A stretch of 64,000 nt of DNA from Sternotherus odoratus. Taxonomy: Eukaryota > Chordata > Testudines > Kinosternidae. The notes below the pieces were generated by a model. The model was not told the DNA's origin. It did not search any database and was given only the letters and a program-made list of their open reading frames with translations. This document shows, in pieces, positions 12,230 through 24,179 of this stretch. Position 1 is the first letter of the stretch. Each line of letters opens with the position of its first letter. The stretch spans positions 94,687,340 through 94,751,339 of the forward strand of contig JAVMKO010000002.1 in assembly GCA_032164245.1 (NCBI GenBank), in the 5' to 3' direction. The position numbers were made by a program, and so were the translations under genes.

Positions 12230-12412
12230 GCACTTACAAAGCAGCTTTTTCTGGGTAAATCTCACAGCGCTTTACATTTACAATAGTGAGTAAGTATTAA
12301 ATACCCATTTTACTGATGGGGACTGAAACCTTGAGAGCGGAAATGGCTTGTCCGAGGTCAATAGGAAAACCATCACTGGAAGCCAGGAGTCTGACTCCCA
12401 ATACCCCGTCTC
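12230..12412 (+). mobile_element. MIR-like (CORE) SINE remnant
   Basis: The segment has GCGCTTTACATTTACAATAG, then TTTTACTGATGGGGACTGAA, then a GGTCAATAGGAAAACCAT stretch and GTCTGACTCCCAATA, in the order of the conserved MIR core. It is heavily diverged, and assignment is by recall of the consensus. Confidence 0.55.
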
Positions 12413-12489
12413 ACTCACTGCAGCGGGCCGCATTCTCTCAAAGCCAGGGAGACTGGGAATTGGTGCTGCCTGCAATTGTCAGCTCTGGA

Positions 12490-12790
12490 AGGGAGCGTTC
12501 CTCTAGTGGTTAGTGCAGGAGCCTGGACACAAGACTCCTGGGCTCCAACCCTGGTCCTGTCACTGACTCCCAGTGCGATCCTGAGGCAGTGGCTTCCCCT
12601 GCCCAGGCCGCAGTTTTTGGTCAGTGGGGTTGGGGTCCCCTCCCTAGGGCCCAGGGCTTGTCAGGCTTCAGAAATGTGTGTAAAGTGCTAGGAGACCTTG
12701 GGATAGGAGGCGTCCTGCCTACAGTAGGTCTGTGTTCTGGACCCCCGGCTGTAGACCTGAGTTTATCCATCCCTTGGCAATAAAACATCA
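12490..12790 (+). mobile_element. tRNA-derived SINE remnant
   Basis: CTCTAGTGGTTAGTGCAGGA resembles a tRNA A-box region and CCAACCCTGGTCCTG a degraded B-box region, followed by AGTGCGATCCTGAGGCAG-type sequence and AAATGTGTGTAAAGTGCTAG. It is probably MIR/CORE-related and distinct from the younger SINE at 52463. Confidence 0.45.
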
Positions 12791-13246
12791 TCTTGTTTTC
12801 ACAGCCACTGTCACTCTCCCGGGTTTCTATACCCTGCCCTCCTGGCAGGGCATTGTGCTGCCCAATTCAGCGCCTTTACCATTGCACATTGCTGCCGGAA
12901 ACCGAGGGCAAGGGAGAGGCCAACTCTGAGCATCTGCCAGCCAGCTCTACGCCACCTAGAGCAAGTGAGCTGTACTTAGCTTGTCCTCAGAGACTTCCCT
13001 TTTCTGCTTGGGAAGGGGCAGAAATGGGGGGAAATCTCCGCCCAATGAGACAGGATTTGCTAACACAGCCCCCTGCAGCCCTTCGCTCTCGTCCTGGGCA
13101 GCCCTTCCCTTGGATGAGACTGTTCCCAGGCTGAGAGCCTCAGGGGGAGGCAGACCCTGCCAGCTGCTGAACACCCACAACCCCAATCAATGAAATCAGT
13201 GGGAACTGGGGGCGGGGGAAATTATGCCTCATATGCTTGGGACCTT

Positions 13247-13928
13247 AGAATCATAGAATATCAGGGTTGGAAGGGACTTCAGGAGGTCATCTAGTCTAGT
13301 CCAACTCCCTGCTTAAAGCAGGACCAACCCCAACTAAATCATCCCAGCCAGGGCTCTGTCAAGCCTGAACTTAAAAACCTCTAAGGAAGGTGATTCTACC
13401 ACCTCCCTAGGTAACCCATTCCAGTGCTTCACCACCCTCCTAGTGAAAAAGTTTTTCCTAATATTCAATCTAAACCTTCCCAACTGCAACTTGAGACCAT
13501 TACTCCTTGTTCTGCTACTACTGGGAACAGTCTAGATCCATCCTCTTTAGAATCCCCTTTCAGGTAGTTGAAAGCAGCTGTCAAATCCCTCCTCATTCTT
13601 CTCTTCTGTAAACTAAACAATCCCAGTTCTCTCAGCCTCTTCTCATAAGTCATGCTCTCCAGGCCCCTAGTCATTTTTGTTGCCCTTCTCTGGACTCTTT
13701 CCAATTTTTCCACATCCTTCTTGTAGTGTGGGCCCCAATACTGGACACAGTACTCCAGATGAGGCCTCACCAATGTCGAATAGAGGGGAACAATCATGTC
13801 CCTCGATCTGCTGGCAATGCCCCTACTTATAGAGCCCAAAATGCCGTTAGGCTTCTTGGCAACAAGGGCACACTGTTGACTCATATCCAGCATCTCATCC
13901 ACTGTAATCCCTAGGTCCTTGTGAACGT
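13247..13928 (-). mobile_element. CR1 LINE 3' fragment
   Basis: On the minus strand the C-terminal CR1 reverse transcriptase region is open for most of its length, with motifs DLGITVDEMLDMSQQ, VRPHLEYCVQYWGPH and LERVQRRATKM. It ends in the CR1 tail ATTCTATGATTCT, seen reversed at 13247-13260. The copy is 5' truncated at about 13928, where the open frame runs on into unrelated sequence up to 14103. The subfamily differs from the two copies near 40-46 kb. Confidence 0.9.
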
Positions 13929-14212
13929 CAGCTGAGGGTTCCCAGGGCAGACTCAGACTCCTTCTCGGGGTCTGTTCTTTCTCTCGCCTGGCAGGGAGTG
14001 TGGCCTGGGGTGGGGGTTGGCGGGACAGAGCTGCTTGTCCAAAGTAACTGAAAACCCCACTGCTCTGAAAGGATGAGACTCCCCCAGTGCCACAGTGCCT
14101 CACTGGTGAGGGGGAACTTTGGGAGCAGCCTGTCTTGTGAGCTCATGTCCGTGTGTGTAGATTGCAGTCCCCGGAGAGGGAGAGTTGCTCCAGCAGCGGG
14201 GAGGTGGGGGGA

Positions 14213-14900
14213 TGTAGCAGGGTGACCACCCCGCTCTTGCCCTGTGGGGATCAAAAGCAGCCCTGCAGAGGCTGTGACTAAAGAAAAGTAGCCCAGCAGA
14301 GGGCTGCAGCAGAGTGAAAGCAGCTGGGGCGGAGCAGTCACAGCTGTGGCTGGGTCAATTAGGGCCCAGCTGGCCCTGATATAAATGCCCAGAGTTTGGT
14401 GCAGAGAGAGTCTCCTCTAGCTGTGGAGGCAGACTGGCTTGAGATGGTACCTTGAGCGGAACAGGGCTGGGGGGAAAGGGCAGAGGAGCTGGGGAGCTCC
14501 AGGCTGGCAATCCCCCAGTGTGCAGGGCCTAGTCTGTGGCCAAGAAGGGGTACTGGGCTTGAAGGGGGCAGCCCACGGATAGGCAGAGGCAGCAGGCCAA
14601 CCCCCTTGCCTGTGATGCCTGGCTTTTATACTGCAGTCTGCCCCAGGGAGCAGGGGCTCAATGATGACTGGTAGTAGCCTAGACTGAGGCAAGGTGGGGC
14701 TCAGAGGGTTGGGGAGACCCAGAGGCAGAGTGTGAGAGTACTGCCAGGGGGCTGCACGCTAGGTACAGGACAGTGGGGTCCAGGGAGAGACATGCGGACA
14801 GCAAGACACCAGGCTGCAAAGTGCGCTCTGTGCTGAAGATGAGCTAATTCTGGGATGACCAGCAGGCAGCACCGCAGGGGTGAGTCGCTGACCCGCTACA
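14213..14900 (+). mobile_element. solo LTR, same family as 30159-30835
   Basis: It starts TGTAGCAGGGTGACC, ends GGTGAGTCGCTGACCCGCTACA-style, and has a perfect 5-bp duplication GGGGA at 14208-14212 and 14901-14905. A TATA box GATATAAATG lies at 14378-14387. It aligns over most of its length with the LTR at 30159, including CTGCAGTCTGCCCCAGGGAG. It lies just upstream of the first recognisable MROH-like exon. Confidence 0.9.
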
Positions 14901-15248
14901 GGGGAACAGGAAGGCCTGTTAGTGAGAGGCTGCCTTGAATCCAGACTCATGGCTCTCCCCTCTCACTTCCAGGATGAAGAGGCTCAGGCAGATGCTCCAG
15001 AAGAAGGGTGTGAAGATGGCTCCACAGCCTGTGGGAAGTGGCTGCCGGTTGCCCGAGGATGAGAGCGGCCCCTCTGTCCCCGCTGCCAGGGAAGCAGGTT
15101 CTGGTCTCTCCAAGGGGTGGAAGTGCCTGGGACTGTGGAGGAGGAAGGCACCAGTTTCAACATCAGGCCCTGAGGAACCTGGCACCCTGAACCAACATGG
15201 AGGTGGCTCAAGGTGCCACTGTGATGGGAAATCCCTCTGGTTTCCAGG

Positions 15249-15642
15249 TGGGAAGTAAACAGACTTAGACCGAAGTATAAAGACAAAGGCACCCTAGTTA
15301 GGGTGATCTTTATTACTGCTATATAGCAGGATTCCGTTACAAGCAAAAGCAAGAAGGGAATGCCTCTATGTTACAGCACAGAGTTTTTATACCTTTAGCA
15401 TTGTATTAGAAAGACATTTTCATTGGTTACATATTACCGCAGTATAATCCTGTCCCTTACCCTTTACCTAAAAACATGGGAATGCTTATTAGCTGAAATA
15501 AGGCAAGGTCAGTAGGTCTGGAATCCTTACAAGATAAGATAATAATGCAGCTGCTAAAACAAAGCGAGGTCAGTAATCACTAGCTCTACAAGCTAAGCAG
15601 ATGAGGTAACAAGTAGTTTCTTTGATCAAGTAATTTTCCACA
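15249..15642 (-). mobile_element. LTR, minus orientation
   Basis: On the minus strand it starts TGTGGAAAATTACTTGATC and ends ACTTCCCA, with a TATA box GGTATAAAAAC (15381-15393) and the poly(A) signal AATAAAG (15308-15314) at LTR-like spacing. No clean target duplication was found. It begins directly after the first MROH-like exon. Confidence 0.65.
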
Positions 15643-18012
15643 CCACCACTGTGCGGGAGGGGGGACCCCATACAGGGCAAAACGGCTCTGGGGCTTCCTC
15701 TCCAGGAAGCAGAGCCAGGAGCCCAGCCCTAGGGCCCAGCCAGAGACATCACCCACCCTGGCCAGTGGAGAGCCCAGCCCCCGGGCCCAGCAGGAGCCAT
15801 CCTGTGCCTGGTCACTGCAGAGCTCCCAGTCTCCCTGGAGCAGGAGATGGGAAACCCCGGCTCTAGCTCCAGCAGCTCGGCCTACTCCCAAGGGACCAAC
15901 AGCGCCGAGGCCGACGGCTCCCCCATGGCAGGTGAGGGCAGACCCAGGGGATTGGAAGGGGATGGACTAGTAGCTCCCGGAGCCCATTGGTTCACCAAGG
16001 CATCAGCACTGAGCAACGTGAGCCCCACTGATACCAGTGGGAATGACACAGCCCCACCCTGTTCAGGGCATTTGGTGCACCATCCCCACCCCAGAGAACT
16101 GAAAACCCCCTAATGGGGGGCACTTCTCCCATGTTATCTGGGACCCCGGAGGGACGGTGTTTGTCCCACCAAAGCCATGGTCTCCTCTCCCCACAGACAC
16201 TGTCGTTTTGGGAATTGAGGGGGGTGGGGTTGCCTGTTCTCCCCTATGGAGGACTTGAGCCCTGGAGCTGGTTTGGGTGGGGCGGGGAGGCCCCTAGCTA
16301 ACCGGCTCTCTCTCCCCCAGCCCCTCTCCTAGTGGGTGCAGGACAGGGCAAAGCAGCTCTGCTTCCTGCAGGCCATGCCCACGCTCTGCTTCTCTACACA
16401 ACACCTGGGGCAGGACACCCTGGGGCCACACTGCTCCAAAGCGGCCCTGGTGGAGAGCATTGTGGTGAGTGAGACACGGGGCCTTGTGGGGAGGGAGCCA
16501 GACATTGGCCAGTGGGGGAAGATGGTGGGGCTAGAAGGGGTAGCGGAGGGAAGGGAGGAATATGGAGGTTGAGCTGGAGAGGGGATTAGTTTGATGGGAG
16601 GGAGGAAAAGTGGGTGGGGGAGGAGTTATGCTGGGTGCGTCTGCAGCGCAGTTTGGCCTCCTCGATGGGAAGTGCCTGTGGGGCCTGAATCTCATCTGCT
16701 GCTTTGTCCCCCTTGGGTCTCCCAGGAGCTGATTGCAGACCTCCCACGGGAGTGTGAGCCTAGTTCCATCATCTCCAGCTCCATGGCTGCAGTTTGCAAC
16801 CTCAGGTACCAGAACCCTCCTGCCCAGCTGCCCTAACCCCGGTGCTGTTTAGTCCCAGAGCCAGGAGTCCCAGATGCTCCCACTCCTAGGTCACCCCCAG
16901 TTGCGGCTGTTCACATCCAGCAGCCAAGGAGGTGGGAATGTTCACTCTTTCCTGGCTGGTGGTTGATTTCACGCCAGTAACTTTACAGGGGCCTTAGGGA
17001 GAGGATCGCCGGGGTAGAGGGTTATATGAGAGGGGAAGGTCCAGTGGTGAGATCAAGGGAACGGGCCCTGTTCTAGCCCTGCCACTGACTGGTTCTGTGA
17101 CTTCGGCCAGGTCACTGCACTTCTTGGCACCCCCATTGCTGTTTTTCCTGGCCCGGGCCTGTTCCTGTCCCATGGTAGTGCCAGTGCCACTCTGGTGCTG
17201 CAAAGTCTAAGACAGGCTCCTCTCTCCTGCCAGCAAACTGAAGCCACCACTGGAGCTGGAGGTAAAGTCTTATCTCCTGCGGGAGGTCCTGTTTAACGTA
17301 TACACCATGGGGAAGGACACCACTCACTTCCAGGTAGGGCCTCATCCTACTTCTCTATCCCAGAAGCAGGAGTGGCCTGTGGTCCCTGCTCCCTTGGTTT
17401 GGTGGAGCTGCTGAGAATAGGGGAGGGGTGAGCAGAGCTGGGAACAGGCCTGGGGTTAATAAAATTGCAAGGAGGGCCCCGTTCCTCCAGAAGGAATCAT
17501 GTTGCCCTCTGTGTCTGATCCTGGCCTCCCCTCCTCATTCTCGGCTCTGCTGCTTGGACTCTGCCCAGGCACCTAGCTCCCATCCAGAGCACTTTGGCTG
17601 TTTCATACACAGCTGCATACCAGGCCCTCTGCAGAGAACTGCTAAGGGCCAGGACTGAAGAGCCAGGGTCATTCTGCCATGAACTCTTGCTAAGTGTCTC
17701 TGGAGTGATGGGATTGGGAGGGTCCAGGATGTGTCTTTGGGACCTTGCCAGGGACCAGAGCTCCCTCCTCCTAATCATCCCCCGACTGGTGTAGGACCAA
17801 GTCCCATGACTGTCCAGCACTCTCTCCTCTTGCAGACTCTGCACAAGAGCTATGCAGACGGCCTGGATGTGATGCTGAGGAACCTGCTTCTGGAAAACCC
17901 CACCCTGGACAAGCTGCAACACCTCCTGGAGGTGAGCACAAGAGGAGGGTCTGGGGGGAATTTCACCTTAACTCCATGGGCAGGCTGCAAAGGAGAGCGT
18001 GGAAGAGCCAGG

Positions 18013-19127
18013 TGTGATGGGATCGTAGGGTACAACCTGAAACTGTGGGACCCCTGTGCCCCTTTACCTCTGCAGCCTGAGCTGTCTCTGGCAATGCTGT
18101 GCCAGTGACCAACAGCAAACCCCTCCAGCCGCTGTGATCACTCAGCCATCAACATGTGGAGACCCACACCCAGCTAAACTGCATGAAGGCTCTCCAAGCC
18201 CCACATGAGTTATACAGGGAGGGCCCCCAGCAAATCACCCCAACCACCAGCCTGGCACCTCAGAAGTATCCCAGTGTACACTGCTCAAGGCTCCCTGAGA
18301 CAGCGCAAACTCATTAATTGGTTCACCACTCCAACAAAGGGGACTAGACATGCAACAGCGCTTGGTAAGCTGAGCCGAGATTCTCCACGCACTTCATCCA
18401 AAATCACCGTTTTCAATACACTATAACACAGATTGATTCCCTGCAGAAAATAGGGATTATAAGTGGTAGGCAGAGATCAAAGTTGGCTACATCAGAAATA
18501 AAAATGAACCCCGTCTCAATTTCACTGACTAAGCAAGATTTGAATAAAGCGGGTGTTCACCCCACTGGACGTTTCAGGCGGGTTACAGTTCTTATCACTC
18601 AGGCTGAGCTCCCTCTTAGCCTGGGACCGATCTCCCCTGTTCAAAGTCTGTCTTCCCAAAAGTCTGCCAGCTGTTAAGATGGGGGAGGAGAGAGACCAAG
18701 TGGTGATGTCACCGACCCTCACTTATCCTTTCTGTGCAGGTGTGTGAAAGATCCTTGTCCTGACATGGGGGAAAGGCAGCCCCCATTTTGCACGTGCCCC
18801 CTCTGAGGAGTCTCCTTGATGGGCCATCGACTGATGTCTGGCTGGTCCTGATGTAAATGTGTCTTGCCAGTTGCTCCTTTGTTGCCATTGAAAGGCTGGC
18901 TGTGAGCATCTCCCAGCCTCACAGCGTATTTCAGTGACACACACATAGCAGCACTTCGTCACTTCAGATCCAAGACTAGTACATCCAGTTCAACAGGATA
19001 GTAATGGCCAACAGCTCATGACTTCTCAAATGCTACCTCACAAGGCATACTTTGTACCGAGCGTGTCATCATCACATCAGTGAATAGTGGGGTTCCCGGG
19101 TGCTATTTCAAAGTACAGAGCATCACA
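18013..19127 (+). mobile_element. long solo LTR-like element inside the MROH relic
   Basis: It begins TGTGATGGGATCG and ends AGAGCATCACA, a short inverted match (TGTGATG/CATCACA). The flanks are CCAGG and CCATG, a 5-bp duplication with one mismatch. No open reading frame is recognisable. It occupies the interval where one MROH exon is missing. Confidence 0.65.
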
Positions 19128-20676
19128 CCATGTTTGCATTGCGTCCTCTCAGCTGGGACCCAGCGGGTCAGAGCTATGAGTGCAGTGCAACATTGGGGAC
19201 CTTTTGCCTTTGCTGGCCCAGAGGGAAGGATCCTGATGTGCTGTTCATGGATTTAGAGATGATGGGACCGTCCCCAGACTGAACATTGTCCCACTCTGGA
19301 GATACAGTGACAGTGTGTGACCAGCAGGATGTGGGCACCGTCCTGGGTGCAAGAACCCCCTTTTCAAACTCTGCGATTGGCGGGTGTTCCACCCTGAGCA
19401 CCGAGTCAAAACTGAGAATCAACTAGGCTTGAGTCAAGTTCCTCTTCTCCTGGCTAAGATCCCCTGGATCTGTAAGGGGCTGTGCTCCATAGCCCATTGG
19501 CTGGCAGATTTGTGCCTGGCCTCAGGGCTCTTGTTATTCTGGAGCCGCTGGTGAGTGAGTCCTCCTGGAGGGCCCTTGCCCTGGTCTCTTTGCTCCAAGC
19601 TCCCTTGGGGGCAGGGAGAATGGGGCTGTATCTCTAGCTCCCCTCCCCCAGCACCTCCTACAGAGGAGAGAGACTCGTGATCCAGGGGAGATGAAGAGCT
19701 GAAGGTAGAATATTGATGGATTCCCCTCTCCTTCTCCTCCTGCCATCAGAGCTCATCTGGCTTCCCCAGGGTGGGGCATCTTGTGGTACAGCTGGGTCTC
19801 TATATTACTGACCCAGCATTTGACATCACCTGGCAATCGAAGGAGGGGATTTACCGGCTCTACCAGCTGCTGCTGCTGCAGCAGAGGGGTAAGAAACCCG
19901 GCTGGGAAATGGAACGCTGTAGAAACAAGCCCCTGGGAGAGTAACCGCAGCAGGGCATTGGGACCCCTATAGAACTACGGCCTCCTTTTAGACCAACCCT
20001 AGATGGGCAGAGGGACGCCAATAGAAACAAGGTTCCTCCTTTGAGACTGACCCCAGCTGGGCAACGGGACCTCTATGGAAAAGTGGCGCTCCTTTGCGAC
20101 TCCCTCTGCCCGGGAATGGGACTATAGAAAGAAGCCCCCTCCTCTGAGACCAACCCCAGCTTAAATGATGATTCTTTCTCTTCGCCGCTCCCTGAATTAG
20201 GAAGCGATGAGTTTGAAAGTGCCAAGGAAATTGGTTCTTTTCTCTCAGAGGACACAGCTGAGCTGCCATGGGCTGCCAGCTGGTGAGGGGGCAGGAATGG
20301 AGCTTTGAGACAGATGGAGGGAAAGAGCCCACAGTGAGGGTAAGGGCAGGATCAGGGACCACAGAGGAAGGACACAAAGCTTTGCAGGATGTCACCAGCT
20401 GGGTACCTATGGCCAGATCCTGACTTCAGTGGGTTGGGGGTTTCTCAGCATTACACACCGTCATTAGCAGGGACTGACTCCCAGAGCCCAGAGACCGTAA
20501 TGGTCAGATGATTTCTGTGATAAATGGAGCAATCCTCCTCCAGATACTAAACCTCCTGGTGATGATCCTGCTATTCCACTGGGAAATGGATACCATGAAG
20601 GCCCTAGCCAGTGGGCACCCAGCAATGGGAACAGAAGGAAACAGGCACTGAAACCAGAATGCCAACCTCACCAATA

Positions 20677-20771
20677 GAATGAGGAGTATGTGTGGCACCT
20701 TAGAGACTAATAATTCATTTGGGCATAACACATTTCTTTAGTCTCTAAGGTGCCACACGTACTTCTCGTTC
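20677..20771. repeat. foldback repeat with 33-nt arms
   Basis: The arms at 20677-20709 and 20739-20771 are inverted copies with three mismatches by eye (core GTGGCACCTTAGAGACTA), separated by 29 nt. The following GGACTAACACAGCTACCACT belongs to the same widespread turtle repeat. It lies in an intron of the MROH relic. Confidence 0.85.
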
Positions 20772-22803
20772 TTTTTGAGGATATGGACTAACACAGCTAC
20801 CACTCTGAAACCTGTCAACCTCACAAATGTGTGTCTTTCTCTCCCAGGGCTGAACAGCGCCGATGCAGATCTTTGGTGTCGGGATGGGCTCAGGGACATC
20901 GAGCGCCTGGGATATAGAAATATGGCCGGAGTCGGGGAGATAAGGTCTCAGCTGGTGCATTGCAGCAGCTTAGGTGTGGAGCTGTCTCCCCCTGCAGTGG
21001 TTGTGCCTGGATACAGGACAACAGCTGCGTGGTTCCAGCTGATAGAGTTCGGCTGGGCGAGGCTGAGGATCCTGGTTCTGAGCCTTCCTAACGGTCCTAG
21101 TTTGGGGTGATACATGGATCCATTTCTACATGGCATAAAAGGAAACTCCTGGGGCGTTGAGTTAATGCAGGATTGTATCTCGAGGGATCTGGCTCCGCTC
21201 ACTGTCTCCCTGACTGACACCCAAGCAAGGACTTACTGGTACTCTGGAGTCCTCAACAGAGGGCTGGGCCTCAACCGGAGGGGCAGGGCCTTTAGAGCCA
21301 CGGGTCCGTTGAATCAAGATTTAAAGGGCCCCTGGCTCTGACTGTGGTAGTGGTGGCTGGAGCCCCGGGCCCTTTAAATCACTGCCAGAGCTACTGCAGC
21401 GGAGCCCGGGGCCCTTTAAATCTCCAAAAGAGCTATTATTAAAGGCCTCAGTGCCTGTGGCCTCTTATTGAAGAGGGGATCCTGGGTCATGGGACCCCAA
21501 AGTTCAAGGAGAATTAGCTGCCTTGGCTGCAGCATGACTCTTACCCTGTATGTGAGCCACTAGCGGGATTTCGAGCCTGGTTCTGGGTAATCTGCCAAGG
21601 GCTCAAGTGCTGTTGGTTTTAGGTCTTCAGAGAGATCTTCTCACAAGACCAACAAAGATCCTTCCTGCAGGCAGTGGTGCTGGCCATCTACAACCCCCGG
21701 CTACGTGTCAGCCAGGCTGGGCTGGTATTAGCCAGGCTGGGCTGGTATTAGCCTTCTCCTTTGTGGGGGAAGCCAACCAGTTGCTTGGGGACGAGGTAAC
21801 CAGAAGAGAATTAATCTAGCTTTGGGGAGGGACCCAGGGCCTTTCACCTCTACTCCGGGAAAAGTCACTCTCCTCCCATCCCCATTCACTGGCCGGGGAG
21901 CAAGGAGGTGAATGAGTCCTTGCAGGTGCCATTGTTAGAGATGAATTCAGCTCCATGCGCGGGGTAGAGCCAGCTTGTCCTCTGCGGAGCTCACAGCAGT
22001 TCAGACCCAGCTTTTGAGCCAGGCAATTTAATTACCAGCATCACATCAACAGGACAAGCTGCCATTGCTCATGTGAGGGGCGGGAAACTCCCCTAGTGAC
22101 CTCTGCCAGCCCTTCGTACCCCGCAGGGCCTTAGACCAGTTCCTAGTGTCCATGTCATCCGAGCCACCAACCAGAGTTACCCCGTCACTGACAGCCTTGG
22201 AGGCCCGGGACTGAAACAGCCATGAAGACTAACCAGGCTGGGCTGAGCACATGGGCTGGGGAAAGCTCACCATGGTGCTGGCCGGGCTGGGGATCACTTG
22301 GGGAAAGGTCTCAACTTCCTCCCACCCCATTTCCCCGCTGCCAAAAGTCTCCCAATGCCTTATCTACAGGGGTGGGGGGCGGCTGAGAGGATTGTGGAGA
22401 TCTGGGTTGCTTCCCCAACTGGGTTTGGAAGTAGAACAGCTCTCATGGGGGGACTGATAGGAATGGGGGCAGGAGCTTCATTCTGCAATGGTGGGAGTGG
22501 GGTTGGAGGTCAATAGAGAAGAGACTAGAGTCCATATGGGGGCTGGGTGGGAGAATCCATCCCTCAGACATGAGGAGAGGCTGAGTGGAACTTTTCCTGG
22601 GTCCAGGTGCTGTTAATACCTCTCGTTGCGGAAGGGGTGTCTGAGTCTCCAACTTTTTCCCTTGCAGCAGGAGGATGTTAGTAACAAAGAGATGGCCCAT
22701 GAGGTGCTTGTGCCAGGTGTTCAAGGTGCTATGCCTCATGGGACACCCTTAAAGCCCCCTCCCTCGCCTGACCAGGAGCTCAGATGCCCTACTGCACGTG
22801 GGG

Positions 22804-23540
22804 GTGAGGGGATCCCGAATCCCATTTTTATGGGATTCTCTCCACCCTCCTTTTTCATGGCCTGCCCTGCTCCCATCTGTACAACTAGGATTTATCATCA
22901 GGAACCATTGCAGTCTGGGAGTGGTGGCCGGATGTGGAACCCCTCCTCTGTGGTCACTACTCAGACGTGCCCATGGCCTTTGTCACCCATGAGCATGTGA
23001 ATGTTTGACCTAGCCCCTAATGCCTAAGTAGGGTGGATGAGGAATGCCTAATCCACCCACATTGTATCTGAACCCTTCCCAGATACGATGAAACTCCCCC
23101 CAAGCACCCAGGAGCAGGAAAGGATCCTCCCCATCTGACATGTGGGGATTAAAACACAGGAAGGACTGCAACCAGGTCACACAAACCTGAGTGTAAATCT
23201 GGGAACTTGACTGGGTCCCAGGCTAGTGCCTTCCCCACAGGGACAGCTTCTCTTTCTGCCTTTTAATCTCCCCTCCTTCTAGGGGAGTCTTAGTGTGAAA
23301 TGAACAGGAGCTAGGGGTGGAGATGATTTCCTGGCACATAGCCTGGGTGGGAGCTCCCCCAGCCCTGGATCCAAGCCCAGAGACAGAGACATGTTGTCAT
23401 TGTGCTATCCTCCTTTTATTCCTAGGAAGAGAGTCCCTAGGTGAAGATTCATGGATCTTGATCCCAGATCTGCAGGACTCCAGGTTGGCAGCGCCTGGGA
23501 ATACCAGGAAGTCATCTTCTAGGGAACAAAGTAGATCCCT
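22804..23540. other. non-coding stretch after the MROH relic
   Basis: I see no further exon that I can support. Short frames have no recognisable domain. Confidence 0.35.
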
Positions 23541-23559
23541 GCCCTTCTGCTGAGCCAGT

Positions 23560-24060
23560 CCCCACCTTCTTCCTGGTTCCTGCATCCATGCACCGTCCTG
23601 CCCTGCCCTCCGGTTCCTGACTATTGACTCTGACTTGACCCTCGGCTCTAGTCTCTGGCTGCTGACCTTTGCGTGACCCTTGGCTCTAAATGTTGGCAAC
23701 GGACCTAGCTCAGTATTGTTCTTGTCCTCCTCTAACCTCACTCCAGCCCCATCGTTGACCTGGTCCAGCCTTGCCTCCTCCTTCTGATCCAGAGTCCAGA
23801 CACTTAGACTCTATCTGAATCTGGGCTCTGGCTTGATGTTGACTTGGGTTATCTTTGGACTCTGACCCACAGCTTTGACCTCTTGCTTGCACCTGGACTC
23901 TGGCTCCGGTTCTGATTCTGGTTTGTCTGTTGACTCTGATCTTGATTTTGACTTTGCCCTGTCCCCAGATCTTGATTCCAGCACCATCCTTCACCCACAT
24001 CCAATCCTATGCCTAACTGTGACCTGTGCGCCAATTACTAGATCTAATGATAGGAACCAG
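23560..24060 (+). repeat. TCTGAC/CTTGAC-rich low-complexity segment, probable gypsy leader or LTR
   Basis: Irregular repeats of TGACTCTGA, CTGGCTCTG and TTGACC give Asp/Ser-rich frames on + and Gln/Asn-rich frames on -. Its position just upstream of the gag relic suggests the LTR/leader of that element. Composition is seen; the role is inferred. Confidence 0.4.
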
Positions 24061-24179
24061 CACCTGACACCAGGTGGTGCAACTTTTTGCAGAAAATAGG
24101 CCCTTTGCATGTAAGTGGCCCATATGCAAGATGGGACACATCACACCAGGTGTGAACAATGGCCTTGCTAACTGAGCTT

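Larger units (their letters stand above)
14973..22803 (+). pseudogene. Maestro heat-like repeat (MROH-family) gene, broken
   Basis: MROH proteins are large HEAT-repeat proteins of poorly known function. Exons with splice sites: 14973-~15246 (ATG at 14974, basic start MKRLRQMLQKK), ~15690-15930, 16321-16464, 16726-16805, 17234-17333, 17836-17931, 19770-19888, 20848-20939, 21623-21795 and ~22668-22803. Family-like stretches include ELIADLPRECEPSSIISSSM, KPPLELEVKSYLLREVLFNV, TLHKSYADGLDVMLRNLL and GIYRLYQLLLLQQR. The joins at 16464/16726, 16805/17234, 17333/17836 and 19888/20848 keep phase. Damage: TAG at 16330; no exon for the expected WL...HERARA segment between 17931 and 19770, where an LTR lies; donor GT changed to AT at 20940-20941; a perfect 20-bp duplication at 21711-21750 shifting the frame. 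LTRs at 15249 and 18013 sit in introns. Family assignment is by recall; the exon at 15690 is uncertain. Confidence 0.72.

Noticed and set aside
23710..24099. Gln/Asn-rich and Asp/Ser-rich frames
   Set aside because: They come from TCTGAC-type low-complexity repeats next to the gypsy relic.
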